NCBI GenBank assembly: GCA_019671135.1
Contig: JAHRHY010000002.1
Coordinates: 2,046,001-2,110,000 of the forward strand
Direction: 5' to 3'
Length of the DNA stretch: 64,000 nucleotides
Source of the DNA: Linnemannia hyalina
Lineage: Eukaryota > Mortierellomycota > Mortierellomycetes > Mortierellales > Mortierellaceae
The notes under the pieces were generated by a model. It was not told the DNA's origin. It saw only the letters and a program-made list of their open reading frames with translations, and did no database searches. Shown one piece after another: positions 37,238 through 46,761 of this stretch (position 1 is its first letter; each line of letters begins with the position of its first letter). A program made the position numbers and the translations under genes.

Positions 37238-38323
37238 ATGCGGATCCTATTCCCCATCCTCCTGGGCATTACCCTCGGTTTCGGAACCCTCACGCACGTC
37301 GTGCTGGCTCTACCCAACAGCAGCTCGCCAATGCAGCCAACAACAACTAGCCTAACCAAGCTCATTACCAACAAGTCTAAAGCTACACCTACTATCAACA
37401 TTCCAAAAGGTATAACCACCAACAGGCCCAAAACTGTGCCTACTACCAAAGATCCCAAACCTACGAAGAAACCCAAACCCGCCAAGAGGCTTAAACCCAA
37501 CACTACCACCATCACAACCCAAACCCCGTCAGCACTACCGCCACCTCCCCCTAGAACTACAACTACTACTCTAACAGCAACAGGAGTGCTATCACCGCAT
37601 ATCGTTATAGTGCCTGTCGCCACTGCCAGCCCCACAAGCAGCAAGCCCCCGCTCTTTACCGTTCAGCATTGGCCCTCGATCAGGGACCTTCCGCTCGTCA
37701 CTGTCCAGCCTTGGCCTACAATCAGAGGCCCTACTCTCATTACCGTCCAACCTTGGCCCACAGCCAGGGACCCCCCTCTCGTCACCATCCAGCCTTGGCC
37801 CACAATCAGAGGCCCTACTCTCATCACCGTCCAACCTTGGCCCACAGCCAGGGACCCCCCTCTCGTCACCATCCAGCCTTGGCCCACAATCAGAGGCCCT
37901 ACTCTCATCACCGTCCAACCTTGGCCCACAGCCAGGGACCCTCCGCTCGTCACCGCCCAGCCTTGGCCTACAATCAGAGGCCCTACTCTCATTACCGTCC
38001 AACCTTGGCCCTCAATTAGGGACCCTCCGCTCGTCACCGTCCAACCTTGGCCCTCGCCGTCGCCGTCGGTCGTGGCATCACTGCCACCGCCCCTACCACC
38101 GCAACAAACACCAATTCTAGCCAAAAGAAAGAAAGAACGAAACCCACAGCTACAGAAGGATATAATATGTAATACGATCTGCAGACCCAACGTTGCAATA
38201 AGAAAAGTCTGCGGGATGACGCCAGAGGGTACCAAGTTCTTGGCGGACGGGTGTCTTGTGATGAGGTATAATTGTTTGTTTCCTGAGGATATTTTTACTT
38301 TAGTTGATACCGCCGATTGTTAA
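37238..38323 (+). CDS. Secreted Kazal-like protein 1 with 14-residue tandem repeats
   Basis: 361 residues, single exon. A signal peptide (MRILFPILLGITLGFGTLTH) is followed by a T/P/K-rich stalk likely to be O-glycosylated. Next come about ten 14-residue units alternating PPLVTVQPWPTIRG and PTLITVQPWPTARD types (residues ~145-275). A dibasic stretch (AKRKKERNP) follows. The C-terminal domain has cysteines spaced C-x3-C-x9-C-x13-C-x6-C-x14-C (CNTICRPNV ... VCGMTPEGTKF ... NCLFPEDIF ... DTADC), the Kazal-type pattern seen in serine-protease inhibitors and in secreted oomycete inhibitors. First of three tandem paralogues sharing this domain. An actual inhibitor function is inferred, not shown. 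Confidence 0.72.
   Translation: MRILFPILLGITLGFGTLTHVVLALPNSSSPMQPTTTSLTKLITNKSKATPTINIPKGITTNRPKTVPTTKDPKPTKKPKPAKRLKPNTTTITTQTPSALPPPPPRTTTTTLTATGVLSPHIVIVPVATASPTSSKPPLFTVQHWPSIRDLPLVTVQPWPTIRGPTLITVQPWPTARDPPLVTIQPWPTIRGPTLITVQPWPTARDPPLVTIQPWPTIRGPTLITVQPWPTARDPPLVTAQPWPTIRGPTLITVQPWPSIRDPPLVTVQPWPSPSPSVVASLPPPLPPQQTPILAKRKKERNPQLQKDIICNTICRPNVAIRKVCGMTPEGTKFLADGCLVMRYNCLFPEDIFTLVDTADC
37680..38062. repeat. 42/84-bp coding minisatellite in Kazal-like gene 1
   Basis: Alternating 42-nt units (one beginning near cctactctcattaccgtcc, the other near gacccccctctcgtcacc) form near-identical 84-nt doublets repeated about four times. Because the unit is a multiple of three, other frames on both strands also stay open across it. 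Confidence 0.85.
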
Positions 38324-39144
38324 GCTCGATCTCGAGCTTAGCCCCGGCGCGTGTTTTAGGGAACGCGGGGTGCTTCTATTTTTTTGCGCGAAAGAAATAA
38401 AAATAAATGAGGGGCGAACGAAAAATCGCTGAATGCTAATAATGTTTTTGATGAAAAAAAGGAGGCTGAGAGAGAGAGAGAGGAGGATATCGTGTAAAAA
38501 TAACATGGGGGCTCAGAGTGCTTTCTATTTATTTCTACTCTATTTTGATGCCCTAAACATTTGCATTGAGGCAGTTGACCAGTTGACGGCCGCCATCACA
38601 AAGAAAGAATGAGGTTGAATGAGGCGCGACGGTTAGAGACGAGTGGCTAGTTATATTCGGCAGCCTTGGGTAGATAATAGAGGTTGATTAAATTCAGTGG
38701 AGTCTTTTTTGTTGTAAAAACATAGAAAGCATCTAAAAGTTCCAGAACAATGGTGCATGAGGGAGATAACGGAGCCATCCGAGAGGAAAGAGGAAGGTCG
38801 TTGGGCCAGTCTAATTGTTATGGTTGTAATTGAGACGATGATTGGTTGGCGAACAATAGGACACGCCATAATTCTTTCACCATAGTGGCGAAGCAAAAAA
38901 AGGGGGGATAGACGCCTTTCGTCTTTTTTTCTTTGCTCCACAACAATAGAACAAGAGGGCAATAAAAAAAATAACGCGACTCGTTACCTGTGTAAGCAAA
39001 GGCGGGAAAACAGGCAACGTATAAAAGTCAATATGTACGCGGTTGTATCCTCCCATCACACTCAGCCAGAACCTGACCTTACACACTCAAAAACGAATCA
39101 CAGATACAATACCTTTCCAAACCATACAACCAAATCCCGCCGCC
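38324..39144. promoter_or_regulatory. Intergenic with promoter of Kazal-like 2
   Basis: Contains gtataaaag at 39019-39027, about 120 bp before the ATG at 39145, a good TATA box. The inverted repeat gctcgatctcgagc (~38323-38336) just after the Kazal-like 1 stop could be a 3'-end hairpin. Confidence 0.5.
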
Positions 39145-40318
39145 ATGCCAAACCCGCGTGTCATCCTCCTGAGAATGATGCTCGCTATCGGAACCTTGTC
39201 AACCATCGGCTGTTCTGTTCAAGCTGCAGCGATCGGTAATGGCAACCCGTTCAAGCTGGTAACAGGAAACAGTCTTACACCCTCAACCTCTGGACATTCC
39301 GCCACTACCACCACTCATAACCGTAAGTACATTTCTCATTTTAAACGTACAGGAACATAATCTGATATCAGTAGATCCATCTAACCATCTTGGTTTATTG
39401 TTCTTCAATGTTACAGGATCCATTGCAATCACGCCCACGGGAGGTGTCAACCGCACGACTACGGCCAAGACCTTATCCAAGACTACTACTACCACGTCAC
39501 TTGCCCGTACTCCTCCATCCCGAACTACAACCGGGACTATTACTACCAAGCGGGTCACTACTATCACTATCAACAGCCCTACATCCACTTATGAGACGAC
39601 GTCTTCCTGGGATGGAGATGATGGCGATTATGACGACGAGTGTGAGGAAACTGACGAGGATGATGATGAGGATGAGGATGAAGATGGTGATGGGGATTGT
39701 GGGGAAGGCCATGACGATGACGACGATGGCGATGACGATGGCGATGATGACGATGGCGATGATGACAATGAGGAGGAAGAAGGAAGAGACGACGAGGGTG
39801 AAGATGAGGATGATGGCGACTATGGCAATGGCGATGATGACAATGAGGAGGAAGAAGGAGGAGACGACGAGGGTGAAGATGAGGATGACGACGATGGTGA
39901 CGACGAGGGTGATGACGATGGTGACGGTGACGATGGTGACGATGGTGACGATGGGGATGATGAGGAAGACGACAACGAGAATGATGAAGAGGACGACAAC
40001 GAGAATGATGAAGAGGACGACAACGAAGAAAAGACCTTAGAGGAGGGTGAAGAATTGATCCCAGAGGATGAGTGTTACGAGGATGACGGCGGGGTATGTC
40101 CTCATACTCCCAAAAAGAGGCGCCAGCTTGTTGACAAGAACAAGTGCCGAAAGCTCTGCACGCCAACAGGCAACTTTGTCAGAGACACTTGTGTCCAGGG
40201 GGGCAGAATCAACAACTTGATAGGTAGCTGTGAGGCCAAGATCTATAATTGTTTGTACCCGGAAGACGCCCTTGTCATCTTGGATATTTCCGAGTGCCCC
40301 AATCCGGACAAGGACTAG
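39145..40318 (+). CDS. Secreted Kazal-like protein 2 with long Asp/Glu tract
   Basis: Two exons: 39145-39322 and 39417-40318 (359 residues). A basic start and hydrophobic core (RVILLRMMLAIGTLSTIGCSV) form the signal peptide. An S/T-rich segment follows, then about 155 residues (~124-279) that are almost only D, E and G with N, in repeats such as GDDDGDDDDGDDDNEEEEG. The C-terminal six-cysteine domain (CRKLCTPTG ... DTCVQGG ... NCLYPEDAL ... DISEC) has spacing C-x3-C-x9-C-x12-C-x6-C-x14-C, the same as its neighbours. The acidic tract could bind calcium or other cations outside the cell (inference). Second member of the tandem family. Confidence 0.72.
39610..40075. repeat. GAT/GAC/GAG-rich coding repeat (acidic tract)
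   Basis: Long imperfect array of gatgac/gatgag/ggcgat triplets encoding the Asp/Glu/Gly run. It includes duplicated blocks, e.g. the nearly identical stretches around 39765-39815 and 39834-39880. Confidence 0.85.
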
Positions 40319-41366
40319 TTTACAGCATACAAAACGCCTTCTGCTTCAACTCAAGCTTTGCCCTCCGCCTCGACGCGTGCCCTCGTTCCTTGGATTGGCT
40401 TTTCTCGAGGACGGGCACTGCGGGTTTATCACATATCATTTATTTACTTTTTTGCTGCCACCGTCTTTCAGCTATCATTTTTTATCACGCCTGGCAACGA
40501 ATAAAACAAACATCAACATACTCTATCACGTCGCGACTGATGTTTTCACATAGATACTTAACGATGCTGGATCGCGAGAACTGGGGCTGAAAACAAAAGA
40601 ACCAAAAAAAATGGCAGAAGTGAGAGGAAGGGCCTTGCTAATAATCGGTCCTCTTTCTCTTTTGATGTTTCTTTGCAATGGCGTTTACTATCATTTTCCG
40701 GAACAAAAATGGTGAGTTGGACTGGATGGTTTTGTTTTACTTGCAAGAGCATATGGCTAGTCATTGAATAAATTGAGAATGAAAACCGTGTGTTGATGAG
40801 AAGTGTCAGGGGTGAAGTACGTTTTTTTTTGTTTCACTCAGTCGTCGTGCAATAATCGAATGCATGATCAATAAAAAGAATAGAGGTGGCTGAATGAGAA
40901 GGAAATACTTTCTTGTATTGTTCGCGTTGACAGGGACAATAACTACCAAAGGATGTTAGCATGCAGCCCATTCGCATTGTTGACGATTCAAGAGTTGGAA
41001 GATATGGCTTACAAAAACGAGCGAGGAGACAATTGTCACCAAGAAAAGAGAACGAGGTGGCTAGGGGTCTTTTGCTTTCATATTTTTTGTTTTGTTATTG
41101 TTGGTGAACAAGGATAATTGACAAAGGTTGTATCGAACAAAAGAAGAAACAAAAAGAGAACAATAGAACAAGAAATAGAACGCTACTCGCCACCGAGCCA
41201 AGGACATGGACGAAAAAACCTGAGGTATAAAAAGTGGACGCGCAGGCGACTATCTCCCTTCAACAATCACTCGCCTAGAAGTATCTCACAACACAGAAAA
41301 ACATCCTCTTTTCAAACCGCCTTCTCCTCCAAACAGCCCTAACCAAATCAAGCAACTTGCATCAAC
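40319..41366. promoter_or_regulatory. Intergenic with promoter of Kazal-like 3
   Basis: AT-rich, no gene supported. tataaaaag at 41226-41234 lies about 140 bp before the ATG at 41367, in line with the spacing at the sister genes. Confidence 0.5.
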
Positions 41367-42026
41367 ATGCTAAACCCACTGCCTGCTCTCCTGAGCATGA
41401 TGCTCTTCCTCGGAATCCTATCCAACGCCTTGCCAACTCCCGTCAGCGGCGTCCCCGGAACCACCACCACCACGGCCATGGTCAAGCTCAATTCCACCAG
41501 CATCACGATCATAACCACTAACACAACTCGCGCCATTACCACTACTACGGCCAAGGCCACAACCACTCCATCCAACACTCGAACCCTGTCCTACCCGGAT
41601 CCATCTGCTTGCACATTTATCCTACCAGAACTACCATCGCCCATCACTCCTACAAAGCCCGTCTCTGCCACCATAACCAAGAACAAACCTACATCCACCA
41701 CACGACCAAGACTATCATTCCTTACAGCGCTACCCAAGGAGAAAACGATCACCGGCGGCGAAGGCTATCCAGGCGAGGAGATAAAAGTCGTTGACCCTGC
41801 CACGAAAAAAAAGGCGATGGAGGCTTTGAGGGCCAAGGTTGCGGAGTGCGAGAAGGAGTGCTTGACCACTGACCCCGATGTCTGTCTCAAGGGCTTTAAC
41901 GGACGGAACTATCGGATGAACTCCTGCAGGTTGAGGGTGACGCCTTGTTCGAGGTCTAATGTGACATACGAGATCATCGATATATCAGAGTGCCCCGACC
42001 GGGAGCCGCAGAGGGCCGAAGAGTAA
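41367..42026 (+). CDS. Secreted Kazal-like protein 3
   Basis: 219 residues, single exon. Signal peptide (LPALLSMMLFLGILSNALPT), then a T-rich stalk (TTTTAMVKLNSTSITIITTN) and proline-rich segment without the 14-residue repeats of gene 1 or the acidic tract of gene 2. C-terminal cysteines are spaced C-x3-C-x7-C-x13-C-x6-C-x14-C (CEKECLTTDPDVC ... FNGRNYRMNSC ... DISEC). The spacing and the FNGRNYRMNSC segment are the closest of the three to a textbook Kazal domain. It ends with a short polar tail. The shared end motif (I/V)xD(I/T)(S/A)(E/D)C ties the three genes together. Confidence 0.72.
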   Translation: MLNPLPALLSMMLFLGILSNALPTPVSGVPGTTTTTAMVKLNSTSITIITTNTTRAITTTTAKATTTPSNTRTLSYPDPSACTFILPELPSPITPTKPVSATITKNKPTSTTRPRLSFLTALPKEKTITGGEGYPGEEIKVVDPATKKKAMEALRAKVAECEKECLTTDPDVCLKGFNGRNYRMNSCRLRVTPCSRSNVTYEIIDISECPDREPQRAEE

Positions 42027-45000
42027 TGGCTCCACCATCTCTCCCCATCCTAGTCCTTTTCAGAAGAATAGCCTGCGCTCTGCTTGTCCCTTCGTTAGGA
42101 CTTGAGTCTTTGTTTCTGAGGATATGCGATCTTGTCGTATCCTTATTTTTTTAAGCCTATCCCTTTTATTATTATTTTTTAGTTCTGAATGATATCCATG
42201 ATAACGTTTCCTTTTCATGAATAAAAGAAAAGAAACCTACTGCTTCGCACCATCATAACCTCAGTTTAACTAGAACAATTGCCACCATGAGAGTCATCCG
42301 CGATGACAAAGAGGGTGAAGGGTGAAGGCAACGTTAATAACGCACCTGCTGGAATCCGTAGTAGTGACGGCAGAACCTCACTTGATCCCCACTTTTGACC
42401 TGTTTCTTATTTGTTATTGTCAGAGCCTCATCCATCACGTCAAAAATCACATGCATATCTCAAAAACATCGAAATGAGAGACACGTCCTTCGCGTCAAAA
42501 AACACACATATATCCCCGAGGTGGTCACGGTGAATCGAAGGAGGAGCAAGAAGTCACATTATTGCGAACGAACGTGAGGTGAACAGCGACGAATTACAAT
42601 CAAAAATGCACAGCTGTTCCCTCTCCAACTTGTTTCTCTTCTTTGTTCTTTGCATGTATGCCTGCAAAGTGAGTCTTTTATGATTCAACCCTTGCCAGTC
42701 AATCCAACGAAAGACTAAGATTGTCGTCTAGCCACTCCTTGCTCGCTACTCAGTCATTATATTCCATCGTCGCATTATTTTCGTTCTTTTTGTCAAGCAC
42801 ACTATTGTTCACAGAGGGGAAGGAAGACTTCTGCGTGAAGACAAACCAGGACGGATAGGCATTCATGGTGGATGTTTGTAGCATAATGATGTTTAATTGT
42901 ATGAGCCCGGCGAAATCGTTTACTATGGCCTCCAAGGATCAATGCTTCTAGACTTCCTGTAACGGTCACTCTTGTGTTAGGTTTCTTTATGGCACATATG
43001 AGTGAGGACCAAGGATGTGATGGTGAAGGGTTCGTTGTGAATAGACGCCACTAATTTTTTTTTGTTGATCAGCAAGGGACTTTCTTATCAGTCTTGGATC
43101 TCCACCGATGATCGAGGAAAAGAAATTGGCGCCTCGCCCTTTGTTGATCAGAAATTTTTAAAAGCGCGATTCTGAGAAATGGTTGGCGATTGAATAGGTG
43201 CCGTACAGTACTGTACCGCATGGAAGGGGTGATGGGTAAACCAACATGCTTAACAAATACTCATCCCGCCCGGCATTTTTGTCTTCTGTCCCAATTGCAA
43301 AGGAAATAAATGAGAGCCAACCAAAAATTGGTTTTACCGTCTCTCTGTCTTCTTTCCCCTTTTTCTTCTTTACGTAGAGAGGTTCAACCCAGAACACAGG
43401 AAAAAACACCCAAATGTAGAAAGGACAATCTCACTTTAGGAGGGAGCAAGCACAACAGGGAAAAATAGAGGAAAGGGGAGAAGAAAGTGAAGGTGGCGGA
43501 ATAACAAAAAGAAAAAGCGCCATGATGTCATAGGTCTTGCCTTGCAGGTGCACATTGACAAGGGCCAAAGTCCCACACATTTTTCATTTTTGCAACACTG
43601 CAAAGGGAAACCTCAGATGCCCATGCGTGTGTACTTTTCTTCTTTTTATTTGTTTGTTTGGTTATTTGTTAGAGAGATAGTGCTTGTTTGTTTACTTTTT
43701 TTACTTTTGATTGTGTTTGTATGGCGTGCGTGCGTGTGTTTTGGATGGGGGAGGGATTGTCAATGGCGTGTTTTTCTTTCTTCCGTGGCGAGGAGAGGGA
43801 AAGAAATTTAGTGAGAGGGAGAAGGAAAGCGAGAGTGGGATGAGGAATAGCTAAGAGGTTGGATTTTCTATGACCAAAAACCATTTTTTACTCCGTTTTC
43901 CATTCCCCTCCTTTACTCCTCCCCTTTGTATGTACTGCCGTCCCACAAAAAGGCGCGCAGAAACTGAACGAGAATAAGGGTGCATTATGTCTTCTCAGCC
44001 CTCATTCAGAGCAGAGCGTATTCAATCGACCCAACTCAATAAGCCTTTGACCTTTGATCACATTTCCCGTGCTTGTTGATTTTGTATTCCTTCTTGACCT
44101 TTTCCTTCAAAAGCCGAGTGTCAACAACAACCAACAAACAAACAACAAACAATCACAGCAGTTTAGAGTAAACAAACAAGTCCAACAAGAATCTCTTGGG
44201 TTATTACGAAGAAAGACACGGGTGAAAACACAAATGGTACTTGTGGGTTTTTTTAGTTACCTTTTTATATGTTTTTATAATGAAGGAGGTCTCAGGATGT
44301 GAACATCCTTTGTACTCATCAAGATGTACCGTTTCAATACCACAACTAAACTTGTTCCGAGTGGATGAGCGACGATGAAAAAACCAAAAGAACACATGAA
44401 GAGGGTGGAGGAGGAGAAGGAAGAGTTCTTGTTTTGGTCATGACATCAAAGACGATAAGCAAAGGGCAAGGATAGTTGCTATGTTCTTGTGTTTGGATAT
44501 GTGGTTTTTGTGCCATGTTTTTGTTTTCATCGGTTGACATGACATGGATGCCAAGAATCATGGAACAAGTTGGATACGTATCAAACTTGTCCTTTGGATA
44601 CCCTAGCAGGCGGACGGTTTGAATCCTTCCTTCATTCGGGTATCTAAGACGATAATACAGCTTTCTGTAGGGTAGGATGTGAATATGACTGCCAATTGAT
44701 GTTAAGTGGACCTGTCAATTCTATCACCATGCAGTCGTGGGCATGACTAGGCGTAGAGGCGTTTTTTTTATTTGCAAGGATGGACTAGTTTTTATTTCTT
44801 TTTTGTCAGCACAAAAAAAAAAAGGAGACAACACGATCGTCGCATAAGGTACTCTGCCCTCAATTGAATCCTCTTCCCGTTCGCTACTCCTCTCTATACA
44901 CAATCGTTACCCCTTTTTTTTCTCAATGCTGTTCACTCAAAAAAATAAAAAATAAAAAAGGCGCTGATATGGGGAGAGAGTGTGTTGAATATTTATCAGT

Positions 45001-45359
45001 CCTATTTTTTTTTTTTTCGTTGGTGCCCTTTTGTACTTTTTATGTGCTTGCGTGTTGAGCGATTTTATTTATTATTTTGTTTTACTCAACTGTGAACTCA
45101 ATTCAACTCATTCCCCTTCCTCCTCATTGCGCTTTTATTCTTTAGATTGTCTTGATGCACGAAAATCACAAAATAGTAAAGCGCACTTCGCCAACTAAGG
45201 ATGGAAAAAGGAGTTTGAAAATAGCGAAAACGAAGGGAAAGGAAGGGAAAGGAAGGGAAAGGAAGGGAAAGGAAAGGAAGGGTGGGCCATCTGTCCGTTC
45301 ACATACACAAACAAACAAACAACAAACAAACAAACAACAAACAGAAGGGCAGGCATTGA
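42027..45359. other. Long AT-rich intergenic region
   Basis: 3.3 kb with no gene I can support on either strand. It holds simple-sequence tracts: (ggaagggaaa)n at about 45231-45281 and a (caaa)n/(caaacaac)n run at 45308-45342, directly beside the transposon's left end. Several short frames (e.g. ~43542-43811) lack any family sign. Confidence 0.45.
45231..45342. repeat. Purine decamer repeat followed by CAAA-type repeat
   Basis: About four to five copies of ggaagggaaa (45231-45281), then a caaacaaacaac-type array (45308-45342). Confidence 0.85.
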
Positions 45360-45384
45360 TGCCAGGAAGTCGCATAACGTTATA
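45360..45384 (+). repeat. Left terminal inverted repeat of the transposon
   Basis: Matches the reverse complement of 46737-46761 at all 25 positions; similarity continues weakly into the T-rich interior. Confidence 0.9.
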
Positions 45385-46736
45385 TTTTTTTATTTTAGAT
45401 TACAAATGAATTAAACCCATTTTTGGAATAGAGAACCCGCAACTAATGCTATTGTCAATCATTGTGCGAGTCATGTCCCAAAAGCTTTCTGACAACTGCT
45501 CGAACAACCGTTCGTCATCAAATATCGGTGCGACATCTTCATCCTTGTCTTCTGTCTCGGAAACCTCGCTACCGTCATCAACTTGAGCAGGATCCTTCGC
45601 AGGTCGCTTGGTCTCCACCCGCTTGGTCTCCGCCGACAACATGAACCTATGGCCAATCTGAATGCTCTTACTCCAAACAGAAGAAACGTCGCCTCAGGAA
45701 CTTCAGAAAAATAATAAATCGACGACCTTTTGAGCGTGAGAGACGTGTAGCATCCCATAGTCTTGGCGGTAATGGTGTTCTTGACGACACCCCCCAATTT
45801 TCTCAATTGGCTGAAGCTCGCAATGGTATGGGGGCGTCTTCCGAACGATGTGATCTCCATGGTCCCTTGCGATATCGTAAATGGTTCAGGAAGAACTCTT
45901 GATGACTGCTGCAACAAGCCCATCTAGCTGTGAGGACTTTGGTTTGTTAGGGAGCGATCGGCAGTGGTATCTCCGCATCCAACTCAAGACATCCTCCCTT
46001 TTCGACCACTCTAGGGGCTCCGGCATCATGGCGTCTTTTACGGGCCTGATCGCGGACTTGTGGAAGTGATAAGAGGCGCCGTCCAAATGGATACGACATT
46101 TCTCCAGGCCCAGGCTCTGTAGATTCTTGCAAACGCGAGTAAAGAGATTGTCGAATAAATCCGAATTAAAATTGCTATGGTGGTTATTCGTTGGAGCATC
46201 GATTTATGCTTGTCGAATCTCGGCCAGCACATCATTCCATGGCTGCGAGTCGTGTTGAGTCGTGGCTGTTCTATCAGGCCAGGGGTGGGATTTTCCGATA
46301 AACGGCCAAACATAAACACTGCCTTTGACAAATTGAAACTTGAGCTGCCGGGTACGGCGGTCGAACCAGACGATCGATCCTTCCGTTCAAGACTCTCGAA
46401 CCATGCTCTGACTTCTCCGGGTGCTTTGACGACGGGATCATAGACCTGCGCCAGGATGAAATACTCGTTGTAGACCATAGTTGATCGCTCGCGCTGTGGA
46501 AACCTGTATAGCTTCTCAAGCGAGGAGGAAGAGGAAGGACCCTTGGTGATGTGATTCTGGTTCTCGGTGTCACCTGAATCAAGAAATGGGTTGTCTTGTT
46601 GTGCCACAGAACGGATGGTTGGACTAGGAGGGTGCTATCGAAAAAGAGAGATATGATTCCGAGGAAACTCGTCAAGGGCTAGCCTGGGGAGTACCGGTAC
46701 TATCGCAGTCAATTCAATCGGATGTATTATAAAAAT

Positions 46737-46761
46737 TATAACGTTATGCGACTTCCTGGCA
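46737..46761 (-). repeat. Right terminal inverted repeat of the transposon
   Basis: Reverse complement of 45360-45384, perfect over 25 bp. Confidence 0.9.

Larger units (their letters stand above)
45360..46761 (-). mobile_element. Inactivated DDE (Tc1/mariner-IS630-like) DNA transposon with 25-bp TIRs
   Basis: The ends 45360-45384 and 46737-46761 are perfect 25-bp inverted repeats (tgccaggaagtcgcataacg + ttata), giving a 1,402-bp element; each repeat carries the palindrome ataacgttat. No clear target-site duplication flanks it. The minus strand encodes transposase text: NSDLFDNLFTRVCKNLQSLG, KCRIHLDGASYHFHKS with the probable second catalytic Asp, then SKREDVLSWMRRY, as in Tc1/mariner-IS630 relatives whose motif reads DNASYH...WL. 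Upstream strands (WFDRRTRQLKFQFVKGSVYV) lie in the same frame but with a stop between, and more N-terminal text (VYNEYFILAQVYDPVVKAPG) is in another frame. The copy is therefore broken. An acidic segment (VSETEDKDEDVAPIFDDERL) ends the coding part near 45400. Confidence 0.7.

Noticed and set aside
39579..40166. His/Arg-rich frame on the minus strand
   Set aside because: Antisense of the GAT/GAC acidic tract.
44600..44650. tRNA-like B-box text (ggtttgaatcc)
   Set aside because: No matching acceptor, D- or anticodon arms around it; no tRNA fold can be drawn.
45231..45342. Short regular repeats considered as a CRISPR array
   Set aside because: Simple-sequence microsatellites without spacers, and a eukaryotic context.
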